Positions 32,591 to 42,836 of a DNA stretch of 64,000 nt are shown one piece after another. The notes under the pieces are model-generated. The model saw only the letters and a program-made list of their open reading frames with translations, was not told the DNA's origin and searched no databases. The stretch spans positions 1,695,628 through 1,759,627 of the forward strand of contig PCDI01000002.1 of the NCBI GenBank assembly GCA_002778195.1, given 5' to 3'. The translations under genes and the position numbers were made by a program. Every line of letters begins with the position of its first letter. Within the stretch, counting starts at the first letter, position 1. The DNA is from Raffaelea ambrosiae (lineage: Eukaryota > Ascomycota > Sordariomycetes > Ophiostomatales > Ophiostomataceae).

Positions 32591-35425
32591 TTATGGCTTC
32601 CAATCGCGGCACCATATGAATGTTTTGCATTTCCACTCTGTGCCTTTTTCGCTGCGGCCGAGAGGACCCGGCGGGCGGGCACAGGTGTAAAAGGACCGGC
32701 CGCTGTTGACGCCGGGCTTCTTGGTCAGGTACATCTTGCAGGGCTCGCCGTGCTCGCAGAGCGGGGCCTGGTGCTGGCCCAGGCCCAGCTTGGACCAGCC
32801 GGCCTTGGCCACCTCTGTCGTTTCACTGGTCCTGGGTCTGTCGTCGGGCCTGCTGTCGAGTCTCTCGAGTCTGTCCTCGACGGCGGCATTTTTGCGCCCC
32901 TCTTCCCCATCCTCAAACATAGGACCTTCCTCGTCCATGTCTTCCACCAAGGTGGTCTGCGAGGCACTTCTCTGCCGGTGTGGTGGTTTTTGCGGCGTGG
33001 TCTCCCTGCTGCTGGAAATCTCCTCCTTCTTGCCCGGGTTTTGCGGGCTGTTTGGGAGGCCTTTTTGTGGGGGTACCGGGGCGGTCACGGGAACCGTGTA
33101 GGTCGTCTGTTTCCGCGGGCTGGGAGTCGTTGTCCGGTGGGTGGCGGCGTCTCCGGGGCTCTTCGTAGCGGCTGTAGCCACCGTCGTAGTGCTCTGTTCT
33201 CCCCGGTTCCGGTTCTCGGGCAGCAGAAACATGTTCATCGTCATCTGGATGCCCGGCTTGGCCTTTTTGGGCAAGGAACCAGACGAGTCGCTCGCCGCGT
33301 CAGAAAGCGGTCTCTTGGGTGATGCCGAGGACGATGACGCTACCCGGCTTCGTATGCGAGAGAGACTTCGCTCCAGGGGTGTCGTCATTGTCGTCTTGAC
33401 CACACTCCGCCGTTGACTGGGTGTGAGGAACTCCAACAGTTCCGCTGGGATCTCGACGCCGTCCAAGGTATACGATACCTCGGCCTCCGCCGGAGCCTGG
33501 CTCTCAGAGGGTTGGTTCTCGGAGGTGTTGTCGCCTTGCTGGTTGTCTGGAGCAGAGGCGGACCACGTGGTAAACGCGTCTGTGGCAGACTGAAGCTGGT
33601 GCAATGCTGCCGATAATTCTTGCGCCGCCTTTGTAGATACAGCGCCTGCTGGATTCTCCGCACTGCTGTCCCGAGGTTCGGTCTGGTTTTGGAAGGCTTC
33701 TTCTGGCCCTTCTTCTTGCACTTCTTGCTCTTCTTGCTCTTCTTTGCTCTCTTCCTCGTCTTCGTCCTCCTCGTCATCGGATGATTCAACAAACTCAATG
33801 ACTTGTCCTTTGAAAACATCTGGCAGATCATAAGCACTCTTCAAGGGCATTCCGACAGGTGGAGTGCTGCTGCCATCTTTGTTGGTTGGTGTTTCTGGTG
33901 CTTTGTTCCGTGCAGAGAAGCCGCTTCCTCCGCCAGGTTGTTTGGACGAGAGACGAAACATGTTGGCAATGTGCTGCCGGTTGGAAAACTGCGGCAGACG
34001 CCTGGCCGATTGTGGTTGTCGCTTCAACAGCGCCGCATCGCGCTCGTCGGAGAGGGCTCGTTTTCCGTGGACGAACCGTCCGGGCGGGTTCAGGTAGTCG
34101 AGAATGTGTGGGTCTGCCTTGCGCCTGTCTGGCACGGCTGGCACGGCTGGCACGGCTGGCACGGCTGGCAGCTGGTCCTGCATCACCACGTAGACAGGGC
34201 AGTGGTCGGACCCCATCAGCTCCGGCTGGATGGCGGCTGCGTGGACCAGAGGCAGCAGCTTGGGGCTGCACAGGATGTAGTCGATGCGGGACCCAAAATT
34301 GGCGGGCCGGTGGTTCTTGCGCGTATCCCAGCACGTGTACATGCCCGCCCGGTCGGGGTGCCGCTCGCGGCAGGCGTCGTAGAGAACCGGCGGCCGGCGC
34401 TTCTCCCGTTTGTCGCCACCGGTCTCGTCAATGATGGGTTGGCCTTGCGAGGTGACGAGCCGGCTGTTGAACAGCATCTGGTTGAGGAGCTTGGCGGCGT
34501 GCGTGGCCAGGTACTCGTCGAACTCGAGGGCCTCGACCTCGCGCATCTGGCCCTGGTGGCCCCAGACGACGGCGGTGTCCATGTGGTCGCGCATAATGTT
34601 GAGGTCGCCGCAGAGGACGACGTTCTTGCCCATGGCGGCTAGGTTGCGGACGCGGGTGTCCAGGGCCATGAGGAACGTGTTGCGATAACCCGTGCGCTCC
34701 TGGTTGCGCCGTGCCGGGCAGTAGACGTTGATGAGCACAAACAGGGGAAACTCGAGGAGGAGACAGCGCCCCTCGGTGTCGATGGCGTCGCGACCCAGGG
34801 GTGCCCTGCGCAGCTGCTTGTCGGTGGGATAGCCGCCGATCTGGTCGTGGGCGGGCAGGTCCAGATACCGCTTGGGCGAGCCGGGCACCTTGAGCATACC
34901 GGTGACGCCTTCTTCCACACGCAGAGGAATGCATTTGCTGTCCCTAGTGTAAACGGCAACCCCCGAGTAACCTTGTTTGTCATGTTAGAGCTTGGAGGGA
35001 GTTATTGGTATGATTCAGAATGGGGTCCCAGTTGAGGAAAAATTAATTAAGAGGGGGGGGCTACCTGTTTGGCTGTGCGGAAAGCTGTAAAAGGCATCCC
35101 ATCCTTCGATGAAGACAAGATCATCTGTCAAGGAAGACTTGGGTGTCTTGACTTCCTGGAAGCAGACAATGTCTGCCTTGAGGATCTCAAACATGGACTG
35201 GAGCAAAGTCAGAAGGCGAGCCGGATAAATAACCTCAAGAGAGTGCGAAAAGGGTGAGGCTACTCACCTGCAGTGTTCGATCGTCGTTCCATGGCTTATA
35301 TTTGAACGGGTTGCGAATGCCGTTCACTGGATTGTGGTCAGCAATTGGCTCGAAACTGAAATAAGGATGACACCGCAAAAGAGGAAAGCTGGCGTACCAT
35401 TCCACGTCGTGATTTGAAATACCAT
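32591..35425 (-). CDS. APN2: AP endonuclease Apn2 (DNA-(apurinic/apyrimidinic site) lyase)
   Basis: Class II AP endonuclease/3'-phosphodiesterase of base excision repair; a canonical MAT flank. Four exons: 35398-35425, 35268-35326, 35065-35197, 32591-34971; introns 71, 70 and 93 bases; 866 residues. The start MVFQITTWNVNGIRNPFKYKPW matches the family. The exonuclease-endonuclease-phosphatase domain fills ~1-330 with FQEVKT (metal-binding Glu), NVYCPARR, LCGDLNI, SRIDYIL and GSDHCPVYV. A PCNA-binding-like motif QMTMNMFL lies near residue 650. The C-terminal GRF zinc finger (CEHGEPCKMYLTKKPG, FYTCARP, CKTFIWCRDW) binds single-stranded DNA in homologues. Four 9-base repeats at 34131-34166 encode PAV units, and an acidic Glu/Asp run lies in the linker. 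It is separated from MAT by COX13 and two other genes. Confidence 0.95.
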
Positions 35426-37004
35426 CTGGCCAGCAGGTCAGCACATAGAACAAGACTACGTCATGGAATCACGGCAACCATTCAGGTATGCCCTGAGAAA
35501 AGAAAGACTCGCCTTTTCAGTCAAGGGAAAGACCCGGCACCCTCAAAGCTCAGCATCTCCTTTGGCGGGGCAATACAACGCGAAAGACATATGCGGCCGA
35601 GCAAGAGTGCTGCCTGGCCGTTTTTTTTTTTGAGTTCACGGCGCGCGTGCGGCAAGGCACCCCGAGCCCGTCCAGTTGGCGCCTAGGTGGTAGGCATAAT
35701 CGAGCTCTGATGCGTGAGATGAAAAAGAGACACCAAGATAAAAAGAAATGCGTATGCGCCAGGCCGTCTGGATGGATGGATGAGTTCGCATCGATATGAA
35801 AGAGAATTGGCGATGAAATAATGGCCATCACGTGCAAGACGCGGTTTTGGCGATGTTCCCATTTGTTCGGCCCCGCTCCGCCAAAGACGAAAGCACGTGA
35901 CCATGGACAGGTCACTGGAAATTCCACGCCTTCCATTGGAGAGCCCCGCCTATTTTACTCTGCTACAAAGCTACTAAAGTAGTTACATCGCTAGCCGTAC
36001 TAGTTAACGGCATCTCCAGTTGCAGTTGCAAGGCAAAGACGGCGTTCAAAAGACGGCAGGTACCCGTCACACACGCACGAACGGCACCGCCCTTTAAAAA
36101 AAAAAACACACAGACACGCACAAGAATCAGTCCATTCTACAGGAATGTGTAAATACAATTTGAACCATTGGCTTTTTGGTGACCCGCCCATACTTGCTTG
36201 TTCGTAATCCCAGCTTTTTGGGGGGGGGCGTGTCCCGCCCTTTTCCCCAAGCAAACAACCCCAAAAACACCCACATAACAAAACTTCTCCTTTTCAAGCA
36301 TGTCCTCGGCTATTGCGAGACTCCAAAGCAACGCAGAGCAGCCCACTCCCGCCCACCGGCCCCCCCAAAGCGATTAGAACACCACATTTCACCGCAAAGA
36401 GCTTCCCATGTCCCAGATAAATCTCCTGAAATCGTCCTCCCCCCTTCCTGTCGTTACCCGCTTGCCATAAAAAAGAAAGGAAAAGAAAAAAAAAAAAAGA
36501 AAGAAAGAAAGAAAAAAGGTCATATACAGGGTTCTTGAACACGTTACTATTACATCCCACCACCGCCCGACCCTGGCAAACGGCCGAAAAGGGCGCGAAA
36601 AGGCCAAAATGACACACAATCAGGGGTGAAGTCGGGGGCCAAGTCTGACGAGACAGACTTTTTTTCTTTTACCAGACACAAACGTGTCACCTCCACGAGT
36701 CTCGGTCTGACGAGACATTTCTTTCGACCCAAAAGGGCCTCCTCCATGTTCTTGGTTTTGACCCAAAGGGATCTCTTTCCATGCGTCTCTCTGGCGAGAC
36801 TTTTCTTGGCCCAAAACCCAAAGGGGTCTCTTCCCAATACGTCTCTCTGACGAGACTTTTCTTGGCCCAAAAGGACCTCCTCCATGAGTCTTTGCACGTC
36901 TCATGTTTTCTCTCTCATGCTATATCGGCCGCGGGAGGCAGCTGGTGTGATACTTGAAAAAGCAGCAGACCAACATAGGCGCCTGTCCCGCAGACCAGCT
37001 CGAG
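35426..37004. other. APN2 promoter and 3' region of the Zn2Cys6 gene
   Basis: 1.6 kb with no convincing gene. Contains homopolymers (T11 near 35620, A12 near 36100, G9 near 36220, A-rich 36465-36515) and the degenerate hairpin repeat listed separately. The APN2 promoter must lie at its left end, since APN2 starts at 35425 and reads leftward. Confidence 0.55.
36630..36905. repeat. Degenerate tandem repeat with GTCTC/GAGAC hairpins
   Basis: About five imperfect copies of a ~50-base unit. Each has a core like GTCTCTCTGACGAGAC (a 5-base inverted repeat) followed by TTTTCTTGGCCCAAAAGG and CCTCCTCCATG. Clearest copies start near 36697, 36785 and 36841. On the minus strand it would encode a Gly/Pro/Arg/Gln repeat, but the copies are out of register with each other, so I treat it as non-coding, possibly near the 3' end of the transcription-factor gene. 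Confidence 0.6.
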
Positions 37005-39800
37005 TCAAAGGTTCATGGCCCTCGACAGCACCACCGCCACGTTCCGGGCCATGTCCGACTTCTTGCCCAGGAACCAGAGCGCTTGGATGCACTCTTCGCA
37101 CCGCCGCAGCCCGTCCCGGCAGGCCTCCCGCTCGTGGCTCAGGAGGTCGGCGCCGCCGCCGGTGGTCGAACTGGAATCGGACGGGTGGCTGCCGCTGCTC
37201 AGCTCGTCGACCTCGCGCAGGTGGATGGCGGCGGCCTTGGCGAAGGCGCGGATCAGCAGCATGGTCCACGGCTCGGTCAGGATGGTGCCTTCGCGGACGG
37301 CGAAATGGAAGTCGGGCATTTCGGCGGTGGAGCCGGAGAAGGGGTCGGCGGCATACTCGCCCCCGCCCGGGGTGGCCACGCGGGCCATGTCGGAGAGCTG
37401 GCCGGCGCTGGACTTGCGGATGGAGGCCACGGTGTGGGCGTTGTGGCGGACGCACTTGGCGGACTCGAGCCCCAGGTCGTGGTCGTCGATGACCTCGATG
37501 ATGTCGGCCAGCATGAGGGCGGCCAGGTGCCAGTGGGACACGATGCAGACGGACCAGCCGCGGATGCGGGCGGGCACGCTGCCGTACTGCTCGATCAGGT
37601 CGCGGTAGAAGGCGCCAAAGGTCACGTTCCAGTAGCGGTAGACGAGCAGGGCGTCGCGGATGGTCTCCTCGATGGGCTCGCCGCGCACCGTCTGGCTCGG
37701 CACGCGCAGCATGTTCTGCAGGTAGTGGACATAGCGGTACAAAATCACCTTGACGGGCGCCGACCGCAGCACCGCCGCCGCCGCCTCGTCGTACGGACAC
37801 GGCCAGCGGCACTGCGACGGCGACAGCCGCTCCGGGTTGTCCTGGATAAACAGGTCGATCCGCCACCGCTGGTTGTGGCGTTTGCGCGGCGACCACCGCT
37901 TGCCGCTGCCGCTGCCGATGCCGATGCCGATGCCGTTGCCGCCACCAGAGCCCCCCGAGAGACCACCACCTCCACCACCACTACCACTGCCGCCGCCACC
38001 GCCGCCGCCGCCGCCGCCGCCACGGCCACCGTTCATCATCATCAGGCGCTCATGGGCCGATTGGGTGCTCGTGTTGTCGTCATCGGCCGCGGCCACATGC
38101 TGGCTGTTCTCGTCGGCCAGCACGACCGGCCGCTCGTACAGCGACGACGAGATGGTGTCGCACATGGCCATCAGCCAGAACATCAGCGCGACGGTGTCGC
38201 TTTCCTCCTGGCTGACCTTGGACGACGGCTCGTGCCCTGCACTGCTGCTGTTGTGGTGGCGGTGGTGGCTGTGGCTGTGGTGGTTGTGGTTCTGGTCGTG
38301 GTTGTGGCTGGGATTGTGGTTGTGGCTGTGGCTGTGGCTGTGGCTGTAATGGGGATGGTGGTCGTCGCCACCACTGCTGCTTCCCAAGCCGGAGACGTGG
38401 TTGTCGAACTGGTACTTGAGGGCCTGCATCTTGCGGGCGGCGCGCTCCATGAAGACGGGCGGGCCGTCTTTGGCCAGGACGGCGCTGAGGCGGGACAGGA
38501 TGGCGGCACGGGCCTTGCCAATGTTGAGGCCGCCCGGGGAGGGGTTCAGGAAGATGTGCTCGTCCGTCAGCACGCTCTCGCCGTCTTCCCACGGCTTCTG
38601 GGTGATGGCAAAGATGAACTCGGCACAGACGACGCGGTAGGACTCGATGTCGATGCAGTCGTTGAGCGCTTTCCGGGCCTGCTCCCACAGCGAGCGCTGC
38701 ATGTTGCGGTCGAACTCCTCGACGACGCTGCTGGACATGTCGGCAAAGTCGGACGAGTACGACTCCCGCTGGCGCTGGCTGTTCTGGGCCCACTGCGTGG
38801 CAAAGGCCATGATGACGAGATGGAAGGCCTTTTGGCTGGCCTGGTTCTCGGACGGGGTGAGGTGGATGATGCCGGCGGCCTGGGCGACCTTGTCGAGCTT
38901 GATGACGCGGTGGTAGATCCGGTTGGTCCAGTTGGAGCCCAGCTGGTGCTTCTGGATCTGCATGGTCCACCGCCGGCGTTCGGTCGTCTGGTCCGGCGGG
39001 CTGGCGAGGAGGCCAGCACCAGCAGCAGCAGCGGCGGCCGCGGCGGCCGCGGCGGATGAGGAAGAGGAGGAGGAGGAGGAGGAGTGGGAGGAGGCGTGGA
39101 GGGCGGGGTCGGCGGCCGCGTTCGCCTGGATGGACTTGACGCGCAAGCGGGCGGGGGTGTTGTACGGACAGGTCTCCTCGCTGATCCAGCAGGCCATGTT
39201 GTGCTCGAGGACGTCGTGGTAGATCTGCAGCAGGTTCTCGGAGATGCTCTGCTGGTTGGCGTGGGTGGCCAGGGAATGCTCCATGCCGGCGGGCGACGGG
39301 ATCATGGAGAAGACCGACGACCGGCGGCCTGTCGTGAACGGCTGCAGCACCATGTTATTTTGGTTGTGGCTGTTGTGGTTGCGGTGTGTCGTCTTGGCGT
39401 CGGCACCATCGGCCTGCGACGGCTCGACGCCGGATCCGGTGCTGATGGCGGAGTGGCAGGTCTGGGGCGAGATGCCCATCAGGGCGTGGCCGGCCATGTC
39501 CATGTCCGAGGGCGTGGGCAGCATGCCCCAGATGGCCGCCGCCGTATGGTCGGCGGGCACATGGTCGTACGCCTGGCGTGGCGCCGCCAAGCCGGTTGGG
39601 GCGTGGCCCGACATGCTGGCATAGGGCAGGCCCATCATGGCGGCGGCGGACGTGGCGTGGGTGGTGGTGGTGGCGGCGGCGGTGGTGGTGGTGTTGGTGG
39701 CGTCGTGGAAGCCGAGGGCGGCGAGCTCGACGTCGCTGACGTAGTGGGCGGGATTCGCGGGGAAGTCGGAGAAGGACGACAGGCCGGACATGGAGCCAAA

Positions 39801-39833
<33 letters not shown>

Positions 39834-40463
39834 AGCGTGGTGGTTGCCGTCCCAGATGGGCACGTGGACGGAGGCGGCCCGGACGGCGGCGGCGTCGCCG
39901 ACGTCGGACAGGGAGGCGCGGTGAACGGAGGCGGCGGACTGCGACGGCGACGGGAACATCTGCGCGGGCTGTCGGTCTTCGGTGCGCTGTCGCTTGGCGC
40001 GGCGCGGCTGCTGGTGCTGGTCGTGGGCGCGCGACGCCGAGGCGGCCTCGGCCACCTGCAGCTGGGAGCGCGCCCAGTTGAGGGTGCATCGCTTGTTCGT
40101 CTTGAGGCAATAGGAGCAGGGGACGATCGTCTCGGCGTCTGGTTGTCGCACGGCCTGTCAGTCTCCGCCATCGCGTCACTCGTGCATTTTCTCATTCGCC
40201 CCATCGCGTCACTTGTGTCTTCTCTCTCATTCGCCCCATCGCGTCCTTTCCCGACTGTCTCCCCTCTGTGCGTCTTCTGTCTCCTACTCACCGGCGCTTC
40301 CGTCGTTGTGGGGGCCCGACTCGGGCTTGGCTCCCGTGTCGCGCGACGCCTCGGCCGTGGCGGCGGTAGAGCCCCGGCGGGCGGTGGTGTCGCGCAGCGA
40401 GGGCGCATCGCAGGCTCGCTTGGCCTTGCGGCACTGGTCGCAGGAGTGGTTTTGGCGTCTCAT
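37005..40463 (-). CDS. Zn2Cys6 fungal transcription factor
   Basis: Nuclear binuclear zinc-cluster regulator. Two exons, 40292-40463 and 37005-40138 (intron 40139-40291, GTGAGT...ACCAG), 1101 residues. The intron splits the zinc cluster: exon 1 gives CDQCRKAKRAC, exon 2 gives CSYCLKTNKRC, the full C-x2-C-x6-C ... C-x2-C-x6-C set with an unusually long 40-residue loop between halves. The middle-homology region typical of fungal factors covers roughly 390-1080 (MLFWLMAMCDTISSSLYERP, a recognisable segment). Extreme homopolymers interrupt it: Ala runs, a Ser run, a His/Asn/Ser run near residue 690 and a Gly run near 800. It is followed on the same strand by no gene until APN2; upstream lies a beta-lactamase-fold gene that it might regulate (inference only). 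Confidence 0.88.
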
Positions 40464-41383
40464 CGCGGGGCGGCCGTTTTCCTGGAACGGGCTTCTGTCA
40501 GGACTGAGCGAAATTTTCCACAGCGTTCGGCGTCAATGGGACGGTCGACTGTCCTTATCGCGCAGAAAGGGGAAAGAAAAAAAAAGGGGGTCGGGTCGGT
40601 CGGCGGGAGGGGAGGAGACGGGGTGGTGTGGGAAGCCTAGGCGGAACCTGGCGATATTTTTTTTTTTTTTGGCCGTCGTTGGATGCAGGACACAGAGGCG
40701 AAATAGAGGGGGGGGACCACCGCCTGGGGCCAAGTGTCCGCCCTCCCAAAAGAGGAGGCGGGCGCTGGATGGGTCACGTCGTTTCCGGTTCGCCGAGCTC
40801 TCCACCTTCCCCGCATTGCACTAGCCCAGATGCAGTTTGATCGTTTTGCGGGGGATTTCGGACTGGCCTCTCACAGCATCGGAATCCTGGAGAATGGGCA
40901 CACAACAGCACAGCAAATTAACTGGAGCAAGCCGTGCTCCCAACAGAAATGCAGTGCACAGCCTACGAAGTGGAACCAGGATGGAGAAAAAGGGGGTCCT
41001 GGGGAAGGGAGGAGGGGGGAGGATCCTGGGGAAAGGCCGTTTGTGGATGGGAAAGGAACATGGGAGAAGAACACGGAGACGAGGACGGCGTGGGGGAGAA
41101 AGGGTTCATTTGCCGACATTTCACCGAAGACGAGCGCAGCCAACTGCCCGGATGAGCAGGAGGCACGGACAAAGCATAACGTGTGCATGTGAGTAATGTT
41201 CTGTCTTGATTATGGAAGCCTTTCCTGCCTTTCCTGCCTTGCCGGTCCTTGGATCGGCACACACGCCGGTGATCGACCTTGCTGGGCTTGCTGGGCTTGC
41301 TGGGCTTGCTGGGCTTGCTGGACGTCTCTGGCATGGCCCGGCCCATCCATTCTTCTCGTCATCAGACTGTGACCTGCCCCCCC
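40464..41383. other. Promoter of the Zn2Cys6 gene and 3' flank of the esterase gene
   Basis: No convincing gene. Purine-rich plus strand around 40980-41105; T11 run near 40660. A frame of 152 codons at 40734-41192 is purine-biased low complexity with no signature. Confidence 0.5.
41281..41320. repeat. Four copies of a 9-base tandem repeat
   Basis: GCTGGGCTT repeated four times with a partial fifth copy, 65 bases beyond the stop of the beta-lactamase-fold gene, in its likely 3' untranslated region. Confidence 0.8.
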
Positions 41384-42836
41384 TTACTTCTTCAGAGCCT
41401 TGTACACCTCCGCCTCCACGGCCACCCACAGCCCCATCACCTTGGCGTCGGCAAACGGCAGGATCTGGCTGCACACAATCCCGGCCACGCCGTTCTCGCG
41501 GTCGCACCACCACCACAGGTTCGGCAGCCCGGCCCAGTGGCCCGTGCTCGTCGACCGGCCGGTGCCCGCGCTGTTGGCCAGCATGAACGTCAGGCCCCAG
41601 CCCTGCGGCGGGTTGCCCTCGGTCGGGTACAGCTGCGGGATCGGGTTGGTCAGGTCGGGCTTCGCGTCCGGGATGTACTGCCGCCCGGCGTTGGGGAACT
41701 GGCCAATCTGGTTGCGGAACATCTCGTCGACCGTCGCCTTGCGGAGAATCTGGACGCCCGTGCGCGGGCACGTCCCGTCGTTGAGGAGGACGGCGAGGAC
41801 CTCTTGGACAAAGTTAGTCAGTGGGACAGTGGGACAGCGGGACAGACGCCTGGCCCAATCGCAAGGATCCTCCTCCGCGGGGGACCTACTGCAGTACTCT
41901 TGCGGCTTGGCAAAGGCGCCGGCGCCGCCGCTGTTGAACACCTTGGCCACCTCGGCCGGGTTGGCGAGGTCGGCCACCAGGGGCGCCCGCAGCAGGTGGT
42001 CGCGCGGCCGGACCTGGCCGTCGGGCTGGCGCTGGTGCATGTAGGCCAGCCGGGCCCGCATGTCGGCCGTGGGGAGCATGCTGATGTTGTGCAGGCCCAG
42101 CGGCTGCAGCACGTTCTTGTGCAGGTAGTCGTTGAGCGTCAGCTGGCTGGCGCGTTCCAGCGCGACGCCCGCCCAGTCGATGCCGATCTGTTGGTCCGTA
42201 CACATCTTGTCAGCACACATCTTGTCCGCACACAGAAAGCGCTGCCACAAAAATACGAGTAAGGGGTTCGTTCGCATCGACGTTGTGCCACACGAGACCG
42301 CGAGGACCCACCCCGTACTCCCATCCCTCGCCTGGCTGGAAGACCAGCGGGATCTTCATGTCCTCGATGCGCCCCGAGAACTCGTCCAGGCCGACGGGAA
42401 AGGCCCAGTCGCGCAGGCGCTCGTTGAAGAACGAGTAGGCAAAGCCGGCCGTGTGGGTCAGCAGCATGCGCAGCGTGATGGGCTGTTTCTGCGGCACCAG
42501 CTGGCCGTCCGGCTGCAGCACCGGCAGCCGGGCCAGCTCCGGGCACAGCTGGGCCAGGTGGGCGGCGTCGTCGAGCCGGAGCACGCCCTGCTCGACCAGC
42601 TGCATCACGGCCACGCCCGCGAGCATCTTGGTGCACGACGCCATCCAGTAGATGCTGTCGAGCGTCATGTCCTCGCGGGAGGCCACGCCGCGCTTGCCGG
42701 CTGCGTACGCAAACAGGTCGCGGCCGTCCTTGCCGACGACGACCACCGTGGTGCCGGGGATGTCGGCCGTCTTGTCGGCGACGGCCTGGTCGACGATGCC
42801 GCGCAGTGCCGCGGTCGTCTCGGCGTTGAAAGGCAT
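41384..42836 (-). CDS. Serine beta-lactamase-fold esterase / transferase
   Basis: Class C beta-lactamase-related serine hydrolase, the fold of fungal esterases and LovD-type acyltransferases; no signal peptide, so probably cytosolic. Three exons: 42312-42836, 41890-42187, 41384-41802; introns 42188-42311 (GTGGGT...ACAG) and 41803-41889 (GTAGGT, branch CTAAC, ...CCAAG); 413 residues, in frame throughout. The nucleophile motif SxxK is S67-C-T-K70 in IYWMASCTKML. The Tyr of the second motif is probably Y134 (GFAYSFFN). The join reads WEYG/IGIDWAGVALERA, a stretch common in this family. The C-terminal block (GWGLTFMLANSAGTGRST..GHWAGLPNLWWWCDREN) carries the third-motif region. Substrate unknown. 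Neighbours are a zinc-cluster regulator and a monooxygenase. Confidence 0.87.

Noticed and set aside
36620..36904. Minus-strand frame encoding a Gly/Pro/Arg repeat protein
   Set aside because: Created by the tandem DNA repeat; copies are not kept in a common frame, arguing against selection on protein.
36954..39059. 701-codon plus-strand open frame
   Set aside because: Antisense shadow of the Zn2Cys6 gene in GC-rich sequence; composition is Val/Ala/Gly repeats with no signature.
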